Notes: generated by a model from the sequence alone, not told the origin. Shown: positions 11,199-25,440, counted from the stretch's first letter. The stretch is 64,000 nucleotides of DNA from Ustulina deusta (GCA_023159155.1 JAJNNX010000005.1:992001-1056000), one strand, 5' to 3'. Made by a program: numbers and translations.

Positions 11199-14100
11199 CG
11201 AGCGCAGCAGGGAATATTGTGTTTTCTATATTCGTTTTATCCGGAAATCTGTCTAACAACCACGCGAGTAATCTGTCACACGCAAATGAATTAGGCGCTT
11301 TTATGAACCCCTATGTTGTTCTTGAGCCGCGGTCCCGAGACATGAGGCTTCTCAAAAACATTCAAGTAGACAGGTGTTCCTGTGGAGAGGTGATGGCGTA
11401 ACCACAATCTGTCCAGACACAAGCCGGGAGAGAGAGAGAATAGCTAAACAGTAGCACGACTGTGTCATATGTAGACGTCAATGTGTGACATCAATTTTAT
11501 CCTTCTCTGTGATAAACTAAATGAGACATGGTGGAAAGTTACGTCAAGAAGTTACATTATATGTGTTAAACCTGTCACAGAACAGAACTACAGCACGACC
11601 TATAATACTGTAACACTACTGGCGAAAGTAGAACGTCATGTCGGGCAATTTCCTATCTAGCTATTATCACTGCGACAAAATTTGACTGAGAGGAGATATC
11701 TTGGTGCTGCTGAGGGGCGATCACGCAAGTAATGGCTATGATTACTAAGTACTTGGGCTAGAGTTCTAAGTTCTCAGGCCAAATTACGCAAACATAGGAA
11801 CATATAAGAACCTCCTCTTGTATAAAACTGCGGCCAATTGTAAGTCCTTCAATATACTAGACTGGTCCTCAAGGGTTGTATTCCTGTCTCACACGTGTAC
11901 AACATTTGAATTTATGGGTTACCGAACTGCACGAGAAGTGAATTGCCGAATTATATCAGGTTGTTCGTGACTGGGTTGGGCAGATTGTGGGTAGATTGTA
12001 TAGTTGGTTACATGACTGGCGGACCAGCAACCCTACCACACAGTCGAGCCCGCTCCGAAGGGAACGCAGGAGCCATCTTTTTCGCCCGTCGAATGACAAA
12101 TCATGGTAATTAGGATTTTGTCATCGAGAAGTTGGATTCCCGGATCTGAATGTCCAGCCAAGGCTTCTGCACCCGTTGATCTGCTATCGCTGGTACGATC
12201 AACTGTCAATGTTGTACGCTTGTCAAGCCTCTGCACTAGATACTGTATTAGTCTAGGCTGCTCCCCTTGCATGTACACCACGAAGCAGCGCTGTTTGGTA
12301 GGCGGGAGGCGTCCGCGACACATATATCATATAACGTAAGTAGTTACACTGCGCTAGTTGTTCCACGCCGCGGCAAGGCTTGTTCTCATGACCTCACACA
12401 CCCGAGTACTCTGTAGATTGTGCACGGGATTAATGTCCCGATGTCACAATGCCAACGGAAAATATGAGGAGTGACCGATCTCGATTCACCAACGAAGGTT
12501 GTGAGATCGAGGAGCTGCTGTCTACCAACAAATCCCAGCTTCAGAGATGCCCGACCTGGTGGCCCAAAGTTCTGGACCGGCTTCTGGACCGGCTTCTGGA
12601 CTGGCTTCTTGGTCCGACCACTAGAAAGCTGGGCCGGCGACAGTTCCTACACTACTCGGCCTCGGTAGACAATGCATTTCTAGTTCCTTGGTCTCCCACT
12701 CGGGTTGCCGAGTGCAGGTTGTGATGATGATGACGACGACTGGACGGAGTTTAGGTATATCCATAATAGGAAGCCTGCAGATTAATACCAAATTGGGCGG
12801 GGCGTTGACGGTACTAAGTACCTAGACTACACCAAGTCTCCAATAGGTATCATCCCGAGGTAACATGGATAATAATTAATTGTCCGTCCTAGCAGTTTCA
12901 AGTGTGGCTAAGGGCTACACTGCAGCCGAGTTGACGTCGAAGGGAACGTTGAGTCGTGCAAGCCCCTCTCAGGTATACCTATTATCAGTGCTCCAATTTG
13001 CTTGCCAAGCCATGTATTAGATAAAGTAAGAGCAGTGCCTATTGAGGTAGGTATGCACACTATCTATCTATACCTAGCTAGTGGGTAGTGTATTGTCAGT
13101 GCATATAATGCATGTATGACAGCGCATCCACTCTACTACTCCATGGAAACTACAGAGGACGTGCTGCTGTGGGCAACCCTGCCAACTTAGTGTGCACTAT
13201 TGTATAAGTACCTAAATAAGACAATCTCCAACATCGCGTTACAACGAGTTTACCATACTGTGAGTAATAGGTCCTGGAATAGCATAGACTTGCATGCATG
13301 TATGCTCAGCTGATAGGTTCCTAGGGGTATGGATGCGGACTACAGATTCAAAGGCCGTGTTAATTGACCTCTCTACAGGTACCTACTCGTTTGCTATTAT
13401 ATAGCTCAACGTGCCTATTGCCAACAGCATTCAGGACTGTCGTTGTCGTGCTTACATATTGATAACACACTTTGTTGCCGGTTTAGGTTCATAAAATACC
13501 TACTACGTAAAGCCATCACCCCAAAAATTGAAAGTGCTGTAGGTATTGTCGAGTGGAAACATGAAACTAAGGTTAATTCAAATAAGTACTAGTAGGAAGT
13601 AGGCGCTGTTATGTAGCAGTTGGATCGAATTGCCACCCTTTGCGTTACACTAAATTGAGATCAGATTGCGGTTTTACCTAGGGAGGGGTCAGGAACCTGA
13701 ACCTGTAGATTAAGCTTGGGACCTTTGGTGTGGTTCATACCTTATCGACCGAGAGCGGTGCAGCACCGGCACCGGCACCGAAACAATGTATTGGCTGGCA
13801 ACCCTCAACAAATCTTAGGGGTAAATCCCAATCAGTCAGCTGCATTGCATCATGTATTGCCGAGTATGATGTAAGTCGCCTTGGCGTCGCTGTACCGATT
13901 GCTGCACCTTTAGACATCGAGAACAACAACAGACGTTGCACTAACCCATGCAGTAGGTAGCGTATATGCTCCTTAAGACTAAAGTCGTAAGGGAAGAACA
14001 GTCAAGGGGAAAAAAAGACTGGAAAGGGACATTGCAGGCGATGTCTTTTCGTTGTACACCTAAGTAGGTAGATAGATGGATTAAGTGCGCACGCAGGTAG

Positions 14101-14650
14101 GTAGGTACTTACCTAGTGTACTAAGTAGTTTACATGGTGGAGTATACAGCACTTCGTGGGGCAGGAACAGAGACCGTGTTAGTGAGCATTACAATACTGT
14201 CTGACGTAGCGGGAAGGTCGAGCAGCGGGTCTAAACAAGCCTTGCCTGAACGAGGGCATCCCACACTTGCTCCATATCCAATATCCATCCTCCTACTACC
14301 TATTCTGTAACGAAATCCACGCAGAGACGCATCACACCACACGTCTTCAATACTACCATACTACCAACCAACCTGCCTACCGAGATCGTCTCCTCGATCA
14401 CCACAACCATCCACTTTGTCAAATCCCATCACAATAACCACACCAAATACCATCGCCCAGCGCCATACCCGCTGCACATCGCCAGCGCCAGCGCCCCCGA
14501 ATCGTCGCCCGCCAGCGCCACGTGCACCACTGCTCTGTTCCGCCCCGTTCTGCCCACTAAGAGACTTCGTCTGTCCAGCGAATGCCGAAGATACGAGACT
14601 GTAGTCAGCACCGATCCCGGCTATCCTACTCGGGGGCTTTCTGATGAGGC
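11199..14650. other. Gene-free stretch with TACCTA-type words and a 12-bp tandem repeat
   Basis: A 3.45 kb stretch between divergent genes. The part next to 11198 is the ASST-like promoter, and the final ~500 bp (C-rich, 14350-14650) is the leader region of the histidine kinase gene. A tandem repeat with a 12-bp unit (TCTGGACCGGCT) occurs three times at 12571-12606. From 12,800 to 14,130 the DNA is dotted with ACCTA/TAGGTA words. No exon with family resemblance was found on either strand. Confidence 0.5.
12571..12606. repeat. 12-bp tandem repeat, three copies
   Basis: The unit TCTGGACCGGCT occurs twice exactly and once with a single C-to-T change, head to tail, in non-coding DNA between the ASST-like and histidine kinase genes. 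It is likely a simple minisatellite. No function is evident. Confidence 0.75.
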
Positions 14651-17600
14651 ATGCCAATCCTCAATCCTCCCACAACCCCGAGCACACCATGCGACTACTA
14701 CCCTTCTCGCTCTCATGACGAAGATGTCGCCACGACCTCAGAAGACGAAACGCCGTCTGCGCTCTTGTCTGGAATACCTCACTGGCACCGCAGGGCACCA
14801 TCTCTAGTTGTGACGCCGCATTTGAATTCTTCGGCTACTACATTGTCTCTGGAACCCGTGTCGGCTGACAAAGCGGTGGATTACGGCCTGCAACTACGTG
14901 GCGGCGGGCCCGAGGCTAGTGACACCGAACCGCCCTCTCTCTCTGCCAAGAGAAAAATTTCCGGAGGCAGAGATGTGGGACCTTACGATATATCGCCGGC
15001 GAGTCTGCGCTCGGGGCAAAAAAACAAGGACGTCGGCATCGGAAAGAGGTCGCCCGAGATCATGGCAACACAGCAGTCCATTAAGGATTATCGTGCCAAA
15101 CTTGCCCGGGACATGGAAAGAAAGGCCCAGGGCTCACCGGCAGAGAACATGGAGAATATACCCGTATCACCAATCCGAGAGGAACGATCTGGCTCTCCAA
15201 GCTCGACCTCTGACCTACCTACTACATCCACCGAATCAAACAAGACTGTCCGTGGAAGCGCGACGCCAGGGTTTGCAGCAAGGACGCCATCGTACCCTTT
15301 TCCTCGGATGAACACGCCGGGTCTTCATTCCTCTCATCTGCAAAATCATTTCTCTCCTTTTGGGGGACGAGTTCTCCATGACCAGCTCACATCTGACCCG
15401 TCTACCCCCGCCTCCGCCATGACCTTTCTTCCTCCTGGGTGCACTCCATTTTCTGAGGATCCCAACTACCCAACCCCCAATCTCTATGACCTCTCGTTGA
15501 TGCTCTCGGCTGAACCTGGCCTAAATGGTTGGTGGAACACGGTTGTACAAATCATGACAGAAATCTACAAGGCCGAAAGAATTACGTTATCCGTACCCGC
15601 TGATGCTACAGATGTCGACAATGTTCCATGGGGCCAGAAGGCTACGTATAATGTCGAAACGGAAGACGATTTCAGCATGGCCTACATGGCGAGGGGTAGT
15701 AGCTTAGCCGTGAATAGCCTCGACGATGGGATCGATATGCCGCCTACGATAGAGCCTGCTCGGGGAAGTGAAACCCCTGCTCGCCCGAGTATGCAAAGTC
15801 GGCATTCTTTCACCGCTTATGAGGAAAAAAAAGAATCACGTAGAACACAACCTAGCGAAGCAGCATCTTCACCGACGCCCCGCCGACCAGGTCTCGCTTC
15901 CAGAAGTAAGAGCCATTTCCCAGGTGCCGACCGCAGTGGCATAGCCGCCTCGCACACAACTTTAAACCAGCAGACATTAGAGGAGCATGATGCGGTTGAA
16001 GAGCAACAATCCCCCCCTAGTTGGGAAGCTACTATGGAGTCTGAAAGAGCGTTGAAAGGCCGGGTGCTATCCGTCCTACAGGCTCTTGATCTTGATGCGG
16101 ACCCTCTCATCGACCATAACGGTATCACGAGAGTTATTGAACGGCGAAAGGTTATTGCCTTGACTCGTACCTATCCCTATCTCAACCCTAGTGCCGATGA
16201 ACAGCCACCGAGGGCCAAAAGTCCTAAGCCGCCATCACATGATACCAAGACAAAAGGCTCTACTAAGCAAATGAAGTCAGAGTCTTCAACCAACTTGTCA
16301 TCGTTACTTGCCAATGCCAGTGTGCCTCTAACAAGGGGCAAGAGTAAGAAGTCTACCGTGCCTGATAAGTCTAAGTTCCCACACCTCTATTCCGGCATGG
16401 ACGACGGACCACCCAGGCCTCCTACACCAAAATACGAAGAATTTGAACAGGCTCCCCCTTCACCTTGGTCACAATCACCTGCCCCATCTCCAGCCGTTCG
16501 ACCGGACCCCTCGGAAAATCCTTTCTTCGCCGACGCCCCGGTACTTGACGAGGGTTCCTTCAATCCTGGCCCTAGTCCACATGACTATACATCCGTTCAA
16601 CCCCCCGAGACCATTGGTATCGACAATTCCTGGACGGTTCTCCACATTCCTCTAAATCATATCCTGCTCTCGAGATTGCCCCAAAGGTTTAAATTAGATC
16701 CATCTGTGCTTGAACAGAGGACTAACCTACGGGCGAAGCATGAAGCTATTCTGTCTCCTTGGCCTGTGCCAGAGGGGTCTTCCCGGAAGCATCAACAGCC
16801 ACCCATTGCAATATTGTCAATACTTAGCCCTGTTATACCGTACCCCTCAAATTTACGATATTCTCTTGAGCATCTAGCTCCTCATCTAGCTACGTCCTTC
16901 TCACTATGTCGTCATTATTCAAATCTTGAGACTGAAGTCATGGGTCTATCTCGGAAGCGACCATCGAATACTGGCTTCGGCGCAATTGGTCCGGATGGTA
17001 GACCGATGGCTAACCTAAGTACTCTTGGTCCAATTGGATTGTCTCCATCTGAGGACATCTCTCAACGATCGATTGCTGGGAGTCTCACCAGCCCCAGCGA
17101 CTACTCAACACAATCCCGAAGCATGACCGGGTCCCCTATGGGTACACCACTCTGGGAACCTGGATCATTTGGCCTGGTTGTCGAGCGCCGTGCGACTGGA
17201 ACTAGTCCTGGCTCAGCTGGAGGTGATAGTTACTTTAATCCAAAGCCGAAAGGAGGCACACATGCTGAAACGCCACTGGGCGCTTCTAGCCATCGCACAT
17301 CTCGCACTTCTAAAGAAGTTGCTACTAATAGACAGCACCGACACTCAGTAAGCCTCCGTAAACAACCTCAAGAGCCCATTTCAACGAAAGGCCCCGAAGC
17401 TTTCGAGGCCGTTGGCTACAATACGACCACTGAGGACGACATTACATCTGTGACTAGGCTACGGCATGTGTCTAAGGACTCGGTTACACCATTAAGTAAA
17501 AAAGAAGAACCTCGTGTGGTGCAAGACGTTAATGATCTTCCAAAACGGCTGGCAAACTTAGGCAATACTACGCAGAGCAGCCATAAACATACGAAATTAC

Positions 17601-20600
17601 ATTCGTATGGCGGTGACTTTGCTGCTACTTTCCAGTCTTTGCCGCCAAGCACTTCGTTGCTTACGAAACCTACTACGTCAACACAAATTCGGTCGGGGTC
17701 GGTGCCAACAACACAAGTCAGCATGAATCCGCCAACAGACCGTTTGAAAGGTCTTATGCTTGATCTGTTACCTGTGCAAGTCTTCGTAGCGTGGCCTGTG
17801 ACTGGAGAAATTGTATGGGTAAATTCCAGATACTTGACGTACAGGGGCCAAACCCTTGCAGACTTGATTTCCGATCCCTGGGCTAGTTTTCACGAAGAAG
17901 ACCGTGAAGATTACCTCCGCACATGGACTCATTCATTGCGGACAGGAGAACAGTTTGTTCATACAGTTCGACTCCGCCGCTTTGATGGAGCATACCGCTG
18001 GCATCAAGCTCGTGCTGTTGCGTCACGTGACAAACGAGGTGTCATTGTTCAGTTTATCGGCTCCTATATGGACATACACGACCAAAAGATCGCTGAATTT
18101 ATGGCTCTGCGTCAAGCCGAGGTTGAAGCGTCGGAGGCGAAGCATCGTCTCTTAGCTAATCTAATTCCACAAATTATATTTACTGCTACGGAGAGTGATG
18201 GAATTACTTTTGCGAACGAGCAGTGGTTGGCGTATACAGGACAGAACGAAGATGGTCCCTTGGGAAATGGGTTCATGGATTTTGTTCATCCCGAAGACCT
18301 AGCTAGATGTCGTGTACCGATCGATCGCGGCTTGATGACTACGAGGGAGAAAAAACCTACCGGCATACCCTCCTCATCTACGACTGCGCCAGACCTGGTC
18401 CCCACGGTTGCTACGGAAGCTCAATCTCCCCAGAGACCTTCGGATCCACTTTGGACAGCATCACAGGATGGATCGACAGCTAGTAGTACTCAAACTTCTA
18501 GCTTTCCGAACGCCGATCTCAGTGAATTAGCTAAGAAAGGCATCATAAAAGTTGCGACGGATAGCAATGGTCGTCTGTCGTACACGACCGAACTGCGTTT
18601 GAGGTCCAAAACGGGCGAATACCGATGGCATTTAATTCGTTGTGTCGAGATCGATGATGTTGGATTTGGCAGTGGGCCAAGCTCATATTTTGGCTCAGCG
18701 ACTGATATAAACGATCACAAGCTGCTAGAGGCAAAACTAAAAGAGGCCATGGAATCAAAGGGCCGATTCCTAAGCAACATGTCCCATGAAATCCGAACAC
18801 CATTGATCGGCATATCAGGAATGGTGAGCTTTTTGCAGGATACGACACTTAGCGAGGAGCAGAGAGATTTCACAAACACAATTCAGACTAGCGCCAACAG
18901 CCTCCTCATGATTATCAACGACATTCTTGATCTATCCAAGGTGGATGCTGGTATGATGAAACTCAAATTTGAGTGGTTCCATACAAGATCCCTCATCGAA
19001 GATGTCAACGAGCTAGTATCTACAATGGCAATTGCGAAGCGGCTTGAGCTCAACTATATAGTGGAAGAAAATGTTCCTGCCTGGGTCAAAGGTGACAAGT
19101 TCCGGATACGTCAAGTCCTCCTTAATGTCATCGGCAATGCGATCAAGTTCACATCGGAAGGCGAGGTCTTCAGCCGATGCCGCGTCTATACAGACTACAT
19201 CGGTGAGCTTAGGGAGAACCAGATCGTGCTGGAATACTCTGTGATCGATACTGGCCGAGGTTTCTCCAAGGAGGAAGCTGGTCTCATTTTCAAGCCTTTC
19301 AGCCAGATTGATGGTAGCAGCACACGGCAACATGGAGGCAGCGGCCTTGGCCTTGTAATCTCTCGACAGCTAGTAGAACTCCATGGGGGTCAAATGGATG
19401 GTAGCGCTGTGCCGGGGAAGGGGTCGACCTTTACTTTCACAGCCAGATTTGATCTACCAACTGCCGCTGATCACCCTGACGTAACCAGCACCCCACCCAT
19501 GGGGGCAACATCAAGACCCCCAGGAGAGCACAACGCCATGCATGCTATTGGGCCACTTATGCTTCAGACTATACTAGAGCAGCCGCTGGCTGCTAGTCCT
19601 AGCTCGGATGCCGAAGCCGCCTCTCCTGTATTCGCGTCATCTGGTAGCCCTGACCCTTCGGTACGGTCCGTGCTTACTGAAAATACTACCGCATCATCAG
19701 TCTCCTCTGTTAATGTTGGCCTTGTGCATTTCAGTGAAGCTGCAAAGGCGAGTGGGCAGGATCTATCGCAAATGAAGTTTGAAATGCCGATCAGAAGGCT
19801 ATCGCTTCAGACGCTGCCTACCCCCAACAGTGTTAACACTCCGTCGAGCCTGGAACACATTCGGCTACCGATATATTCAATCCTCATCATCTGCCCCCAG
19901 AAGTATAGTAGAGAAGCTATCAGAAAACATATTGAAATGACATTGCCCAAAGATGTGCCCCGCCAGATAACAGCTTTATCCAGCCTTTCAGAAGCTCAAA
20001 ACCTGATTGGTGGGTATGAATCCGTCACATTCACACATGTTGTTGTCAATCTCGGCTCTGCAGAAGAGATTGTGGACGTCACAGCCCAAGTTGCAGCTTC
20101 TTCGGGAGGCAAGACGATCACGTTGATCATGTCTGATTCCTTACAGAGGCAAGCTGTACTTGAAGTTGCCTCCAAAACTGGCCACCCTCAACTCCTAGCG
20201 GATAAGCAAATTATATTCGTACATAAGCCCGTGAAGCCATCACGATTTGCTGTCTTTTTTGATCCAGCTAGAGAGCGCGACGTGAGCACTGATCTCAATC
20301 GCTCGAGTGCAGCACAAATGGTCGAGTCACAAAAGCAGAGCTATCTGGACGTGGAAAAGCGAATAGGTGACAAAGGTGTCAAGGTTCTATTGGTTGAAGA
20401 TAATTCGGTCAACCAAAAAGTTCTTCATCGATATCTAAAAAAGGTAGGAATTGAGGCGGAGATTGCTGCAGACGGTATGGAGGCAACGGAAAAGGTGTTT
20501 GCGCACTCTCCAAAACACTACTCTCTCATCTTGGTAAGCCGCTAAGGAAACGCAATCATAATACGGCTCACGCTAATTAAGTCTTAGTGTGATCTCCATA

Positions 20601-20806
20601 TGCCTCGCAAGGACGGCTACCAAACGTGTCAAGAAATTCGACAGTGGGAACGAGAGAACAATTATAGTCCTACGCCAGTCATTGCACTTTCGGCCAATGT
20701 AATGTCCGATGTGCAAGAGAAGTGCATAGCGGCAGGGTTCAATGACTTTGTTACTAAACCCGTGGACTTCGTCGATCTCAGTACAGCGATGTCCAAATAT
20801 TTCTAA
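14651..20806 (+). CDS. PAS-domain hybrid histidine kinase
   Basis: Two exons: 14651..20533 and 20588..20806 (54-bp intron, GTAAGC..TAG); 2033 aa. Residues 1 to about 1030 are low-complexity, rich in Ser, Pro and Thr. A PAS domain begins near 1035 (LPVQVFVAWP, PAC YRWH) and a second near 1180 (IPQIIFTATE, PAC YRWH). Then comes the HisKA H-box SNMSHEIRTPL with phospho-acceptor His1379, an HATPase domain with N-box (NVIGNAIKFT, about 1490), DTGRGF and GGSGLGL, and a C-terminal receiver: acidic pair in LLVEDNSVNQK, phospho-acceptor Asp1963 in CDLHMP, and Lys in TKPVD. The intron falls just before the codon preceding Asp1963, so without splicing the receiver would lack its acceptor. Multistep phosphorelay signalling is expected. 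The subgroup and stimulus are not assigned. Confidence 0.93.
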
Positions 20807-22344
20807 TCTTGCACTTGCATAACCATTAACCGATTATGATCGTCGCTGAGATGACGACATTGCATCTAGGGCGTTTTCAGGCGAGCAAAATGACGGTTTC
20901 TACGTCGCTCCCCACCAACCAAAGCCGGCGACGAATATTTGTATTTTGTTTCTTTACGTTGTTGTTTAAACATTGCATGTACCATGGCATAGCACCGGGC
21001 GCGGATGGTTGATACACAGCAATGAAAACAAGCCGCGCCACCCGGAGCAATGTAAAAGCGGCGCCAAAACCCCCAGCTGATGTTTTCGTGTGGATGGGTT
21101 TTCCGGATATTATGGCGTCGGGATGGGTGAGCAAGCGAGGGTCAGCGGCGATTCCGCCAGAGTAGTGTGCGCGATTCCATTCGGTGTCACTCGAGCTGCT
21201 TGTTTGTCAAACCGTTGGCCTGTATGATGGAGTTCAAGGACGGGTTCTTCGTTTCAGATATACCTCTCATGTGTAGAATGCGATGGGACCAGTCGGGCGT
21301 GTGCATTTTTCAAGACGATACTATTTATAATCAATTAATAAAAAAATAACATGCTACTGGATAAGTAACTGTCTGCGATACCCATAGGATAGGCTGATGT
21401 TGCAATATGCGGCGAAATACGAGAGGACTCTAGATAACGGTGTTGCTCGGATGCAACCTATTCAGCATGGGTAGAGGTAGCCTCGAAAACAGGGCAGGTG
21501 ACAGTGTAAATACCGTCGCTGTCAGCTGGCGTCGTAGGGCAGCTTGACAGGGATGAAGACGCTGGAAGGGGTTCCGGAATGGCCGCCGCGCCAAAAGAAC
21601 TACCGTACGTGGCGCGCAGTAGAGCATCTACAGAGTAGATTACGCATCATCGTTAGGCCGATTGCCAGGATAACAATTGTCGGCGTGAAGGCGTCCGGGG
21701 AACGAACACCGGTCTCAGATGCTGTCGACATCAAGAACTCGATCGATCGAAAAGGCTTCCTCTGCAGCCTTAGTTTGTGACCAGAACACGGACAGACAGC
21801 CGGCTAAACCCCCGGCCGATATTATTCAGCCTCATACGCTTCCTACAGCAATAGCGTCAACGGATAGCGTATACGAATCGGGTAGATATGGCGTCCCGAA
21901 TTAGCAAAAAATGCGACGCTTGGAACTTAGTGTCACGCTAAATCTCGATATGTTGTGATTCGTCAGAAAAAGTTTTTCCCAGGACACAGTGACGGCTAGC
22001 GGAAAGGCCCCCTGTTCGTGGGCCTCGAAAAATTTTATCGAGACTTTTGATTGAGCTTCCTGTTGAGGTCAAGGTGAGCAGGTGAACAGCCAGCCAGGTT
22101 GGAGAGTTTATCGGATCACATAGGAACACACGAGTATCTTACGTTCCGATGGCGCAAACACGCTACTGATCATGCTGCTCGCTTTGACAACAGAGAGAGA
22201 GAGAGGGAAAAAAAGAGAGAGACCTGGGATATATGCCGTTTCAATAATGTTTTGTGTGGTGGCATCCGGCCGAAGCCAAACGCAATCTGGTGCTTTTCCA
22301 TCATCTACACTATCCTCCAGTCCACTAGCTTCGAGCGTTAACTG

Positions 22345-22364
22345 ACCGGATTCGAGAATCCGGT
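22345..22364. repeat. Palindrome with 9-bp arms
   Basis: Arms ACCGGATTC (22345-22353) and GAATCCGGT (22356-22364) are perfectly complementary around a GA centre. It lies in gene-free DNA about 3.2 kb upstream of the terpene cyclase. It could be a dimer-binding site, as it contains outward-facing CCGG cores, or chance. No neighbouring gene ties it to a regulator. Confidence 0.6.
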
Positions 22365-25300
22365 GGGCCGGTAGGCCGGGAGATGGTTAGGCTGGCCGGG
22401 GTATCAAACAGCTTCTCCTATCGCAGTTCGAGATTGAGTGAAAACGGGCTCGCTTAGCCGTGATTTAATTCACGACACACGAGAAGGCTGCCCAGAGCTT
22501 TTTCATTTGCTCGAGCATCGTATCGGCCCTCGCACTTGACCGCCCAGACAGCGCTCATCGCCTCAGCTTCCTCGTTTGCATGGTCTCCACCGGCGTGATT
22601 TGGGCTTGTGATCAATTTTCCTGCACGTACGCCTGGGAAAGGGTTTCTTTTTGTCCATGTTATTACCGATCGGAAAACCACATGTCATTTCTCATCTTCA
22701 CGTAGGTAATCTGTGTGCTACGGATCCAGAGCGCTGGTTCATCTACCGATCTAATACGATGTGGAAAAGTGCAAGTGGCTAATGCACGACGGCGGCCTCG
22801 GTGGCTTGACTATCCGCTTTTGTGTAGATTCCGCTCAGAAGTGCTGCGAATGCAGAATGCCAAGAGATAAATTTCTTGGACACGTGAGGGGTGCCCAACT
22901 CACCTTTCCCATTATTACTGGATGGCTTATCTTCCTCACCTTCTCGCACACCTCCACGTGTTCGGTGCTATACCATCCCCGGAGTGTTAATAGGCCAGAC
23001 AGCATGGCGGTGAATCCTTTTCCATAGTCGGGCGGCTATAGCATTATCACGCCGATCATATGAGGTTGGATGGCGGTCAAAGCGAGCGTTGCGGGACGGT
23101 GTGGCGTTGCACACGGTGAGTTGTGCAGCCGAGACGGAGGGCTGGCTTGGCGGGGTCTGGTCGAGGCATCGTCTGCCGATTCTCACAATTGCCATTCCAC
23201 GCCCACATCGGATAGTCAAAAAAGCATCGCAGGCGAACGGTAGACCTGTGCGTGCAACTTCGTGGCGACGTGCTCGGTGTAGCTCTTTTGGGCGTGGGCG
23301 TTACCGAGACGGCGTTCCTGAGGTTGCACTCGTGGTGGTAATCCGGGGGCTTATGCACGAGGTCATCAGGCGTCCCAATCATTCGGCGCTTCGGCTTCGG
23401 CTCGTCGCCCAGAACTGGCCCAAGTGGGGCCCTTATGCCAGGTTGCATATTGCAAGCATGAAGACCGTGACTGCGACAAGCTTGGAATTCTTCAACGCGC
23501 GCCTACCTGGTGCTGGTGCCTCGTAGTGCCTCGGATAGGTACCCAGCATGTCTAGTGCCGCCTAGTGAATCCTGTGTCCCTGCCTTAGGTCAGCCACCAA
23601 CCAGCCACATCCATCGGCGGCACAGCGCCTTGTCCCGCCACGTGCTAGCGTAGGAGAGCCAGCGAACCATAAGCAATGATGCCTAACCTTAGCCCCATTA
23701 GTGTGTTTACATATTTGGCGATGCCAGGTCCTCGATGCTGAAAATAACTATGAGACATTACATTCACTACATGCGTATAAAGATAGTGTCGAGCAACACA
23801 AGACGGACGTCCACAGGCACGCGTTCCTACGGAGCAAAGGAGTCCTCGGGTCAGCCTGTCAGATAAGCTCGACAAGGGGAATTATTCCTCCTCGGCACCG
23901 TCGCGCGTTCTTACGCCTGAACCTCGGAGTTGGGTGAGAAAATTTTTCTTTTCCCACCGGCGAACGGGCTCTCTGGGCGAACAGACGATCCAACGTTCGG
24001 CACAGCGTTCGGCACAACGTCATCACGTGTCCAATATCCATAGGTGTTGGGTTTGCCAGCCTGGCTGGGGGGATAAGCAGGCGAAGGAGCGCATCTTAAC
24101 ATCTATATACTATAGGCCAGGTGTTCGGACCATGTGATTGTCACTTCGACATCCGCTGATCGAGTGGCCTGGAGGACCTGGCGGCTCTTGATGAGTGACT
24201 CACCTACTTATCACTACGTTAGTACGTCTCCTTATATATGGGACCCCGGATCTTCTCATTTTGCAGAAGGCCAGGGGGGCCCTTGTGATTGGCCTGAGCT
24301 CTCGTTTCGGGTCTCGCGGTGCAAGGGTCCACGAACGAGACGAAAAGGGTGCAATTATAGAACGAACGTCAGACCCGAGAAAATTTTCGTGGCGTACACT
24401 AAATCCCATCGCCATTACCTGCTTCGAAACAAGGGGTATGTGTGTGTGTTCGGCCATAGCCCGGCTGTGCCTCGTCAGCGTTACTCTAGATAACCTTCGT
24501 TTTCCAGCTCGTCGAGCGTTGTCGTAACCGCCGTTCGGTGTGACAACGGTGCAGCAAGTCCGGAGGGAGGTCAGAAAACGACGGTGAGGCTCTTTAAGCG
24601 ACGCCGATCCTTGCATGTTGCAAACCTGGCCCATTGGTCCAAGGCATCTCGTGGAGACAACAACTAGGTCACCAGAACCATTTGTATGGGGAGACTACCC
24701 CTGCTCTCTCCGGTTTCGGTTGACTCGCTGGGCCAGAGCACGATGATTGGAACTGGGGAGGATGTACGCTGTGCCATGGTGATGGATCAAGGAGATTACC
24801 ACGTTCGGTAGTTTGCAAAGCCATTGGCCGAGACCTTCTTGGGGAACATGACGAAAGAGTCATCTACAGGCTGCAGCCCAAGGATTTGCGCCGGGGATCA
24901 GCGTGGGAAACCTGCGCACTCCAGACAGGATTACTTACTCGTGGTGTGACCGTGCTCACGAAGCTTACGACTCGCTTCGGCAGGGTACCAATTTCACATA
25001 ACACTAGGACGTGAATAGGACTAGACGTGAATGATCAACCTGTGAGAATCTGCCAGACATCAGAGCCACTTTGATCACATGATTGTTGTCGAAGTTCCGG
25101 AAGTGAATCCGGAACCATGTCCTTGGGCCGCGTTGAATCCTACGCCACGTTTTCAGTAGTTAGTCGACAGGGAATCTCACCTCATTAAAGTGTTTTCCTC
25201 CACAATTTCTGTCAACAATTTCCCAAGCCATTGGTTCGGGGTAAGCTCCCAGAGTCCTGAGTAGAGCCCGAATAGTCCCAGCGATCCCAAGTGGAGTGAA

Positions 25301-25432
25301 ATTTCTTCCAGAACGATATGATCCCAGAGCAAATGAGGCTTGGAAGGTACCAGGTTCGGTACAAACCCTGCATGATGTGAGCCCGGTCTATTGTTTTTCT
25401 GTTGTCCTCACTGTGTGCCACGCAGGCAATAA

Positions 25433-25440
25433 CTATAAAG
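25433..25440 (+). promoter_or_regulatory. TATA-like element upstream of terpene cyclase
   Basis: CTATAAAG lies about 140 bp before the terpene cyclase ATG at 25576, followed by a C/T-rich leader, a plausible core promoter arrangement. Inferred from position and sequence only. Confidence 0.35.

Noticed and set aside
14361..14657. Minus-strand open frame overlapping the histidine kinase leader
   Set aside because: Gly/Ala-rich translation of a C-rich leader; no support as a gene.
23089..23526. 145-codon open frame
   Set aside because: Opposite-strand frames of similar size overlap it, codon content is GC-driven, and no domain or splice context is visible.
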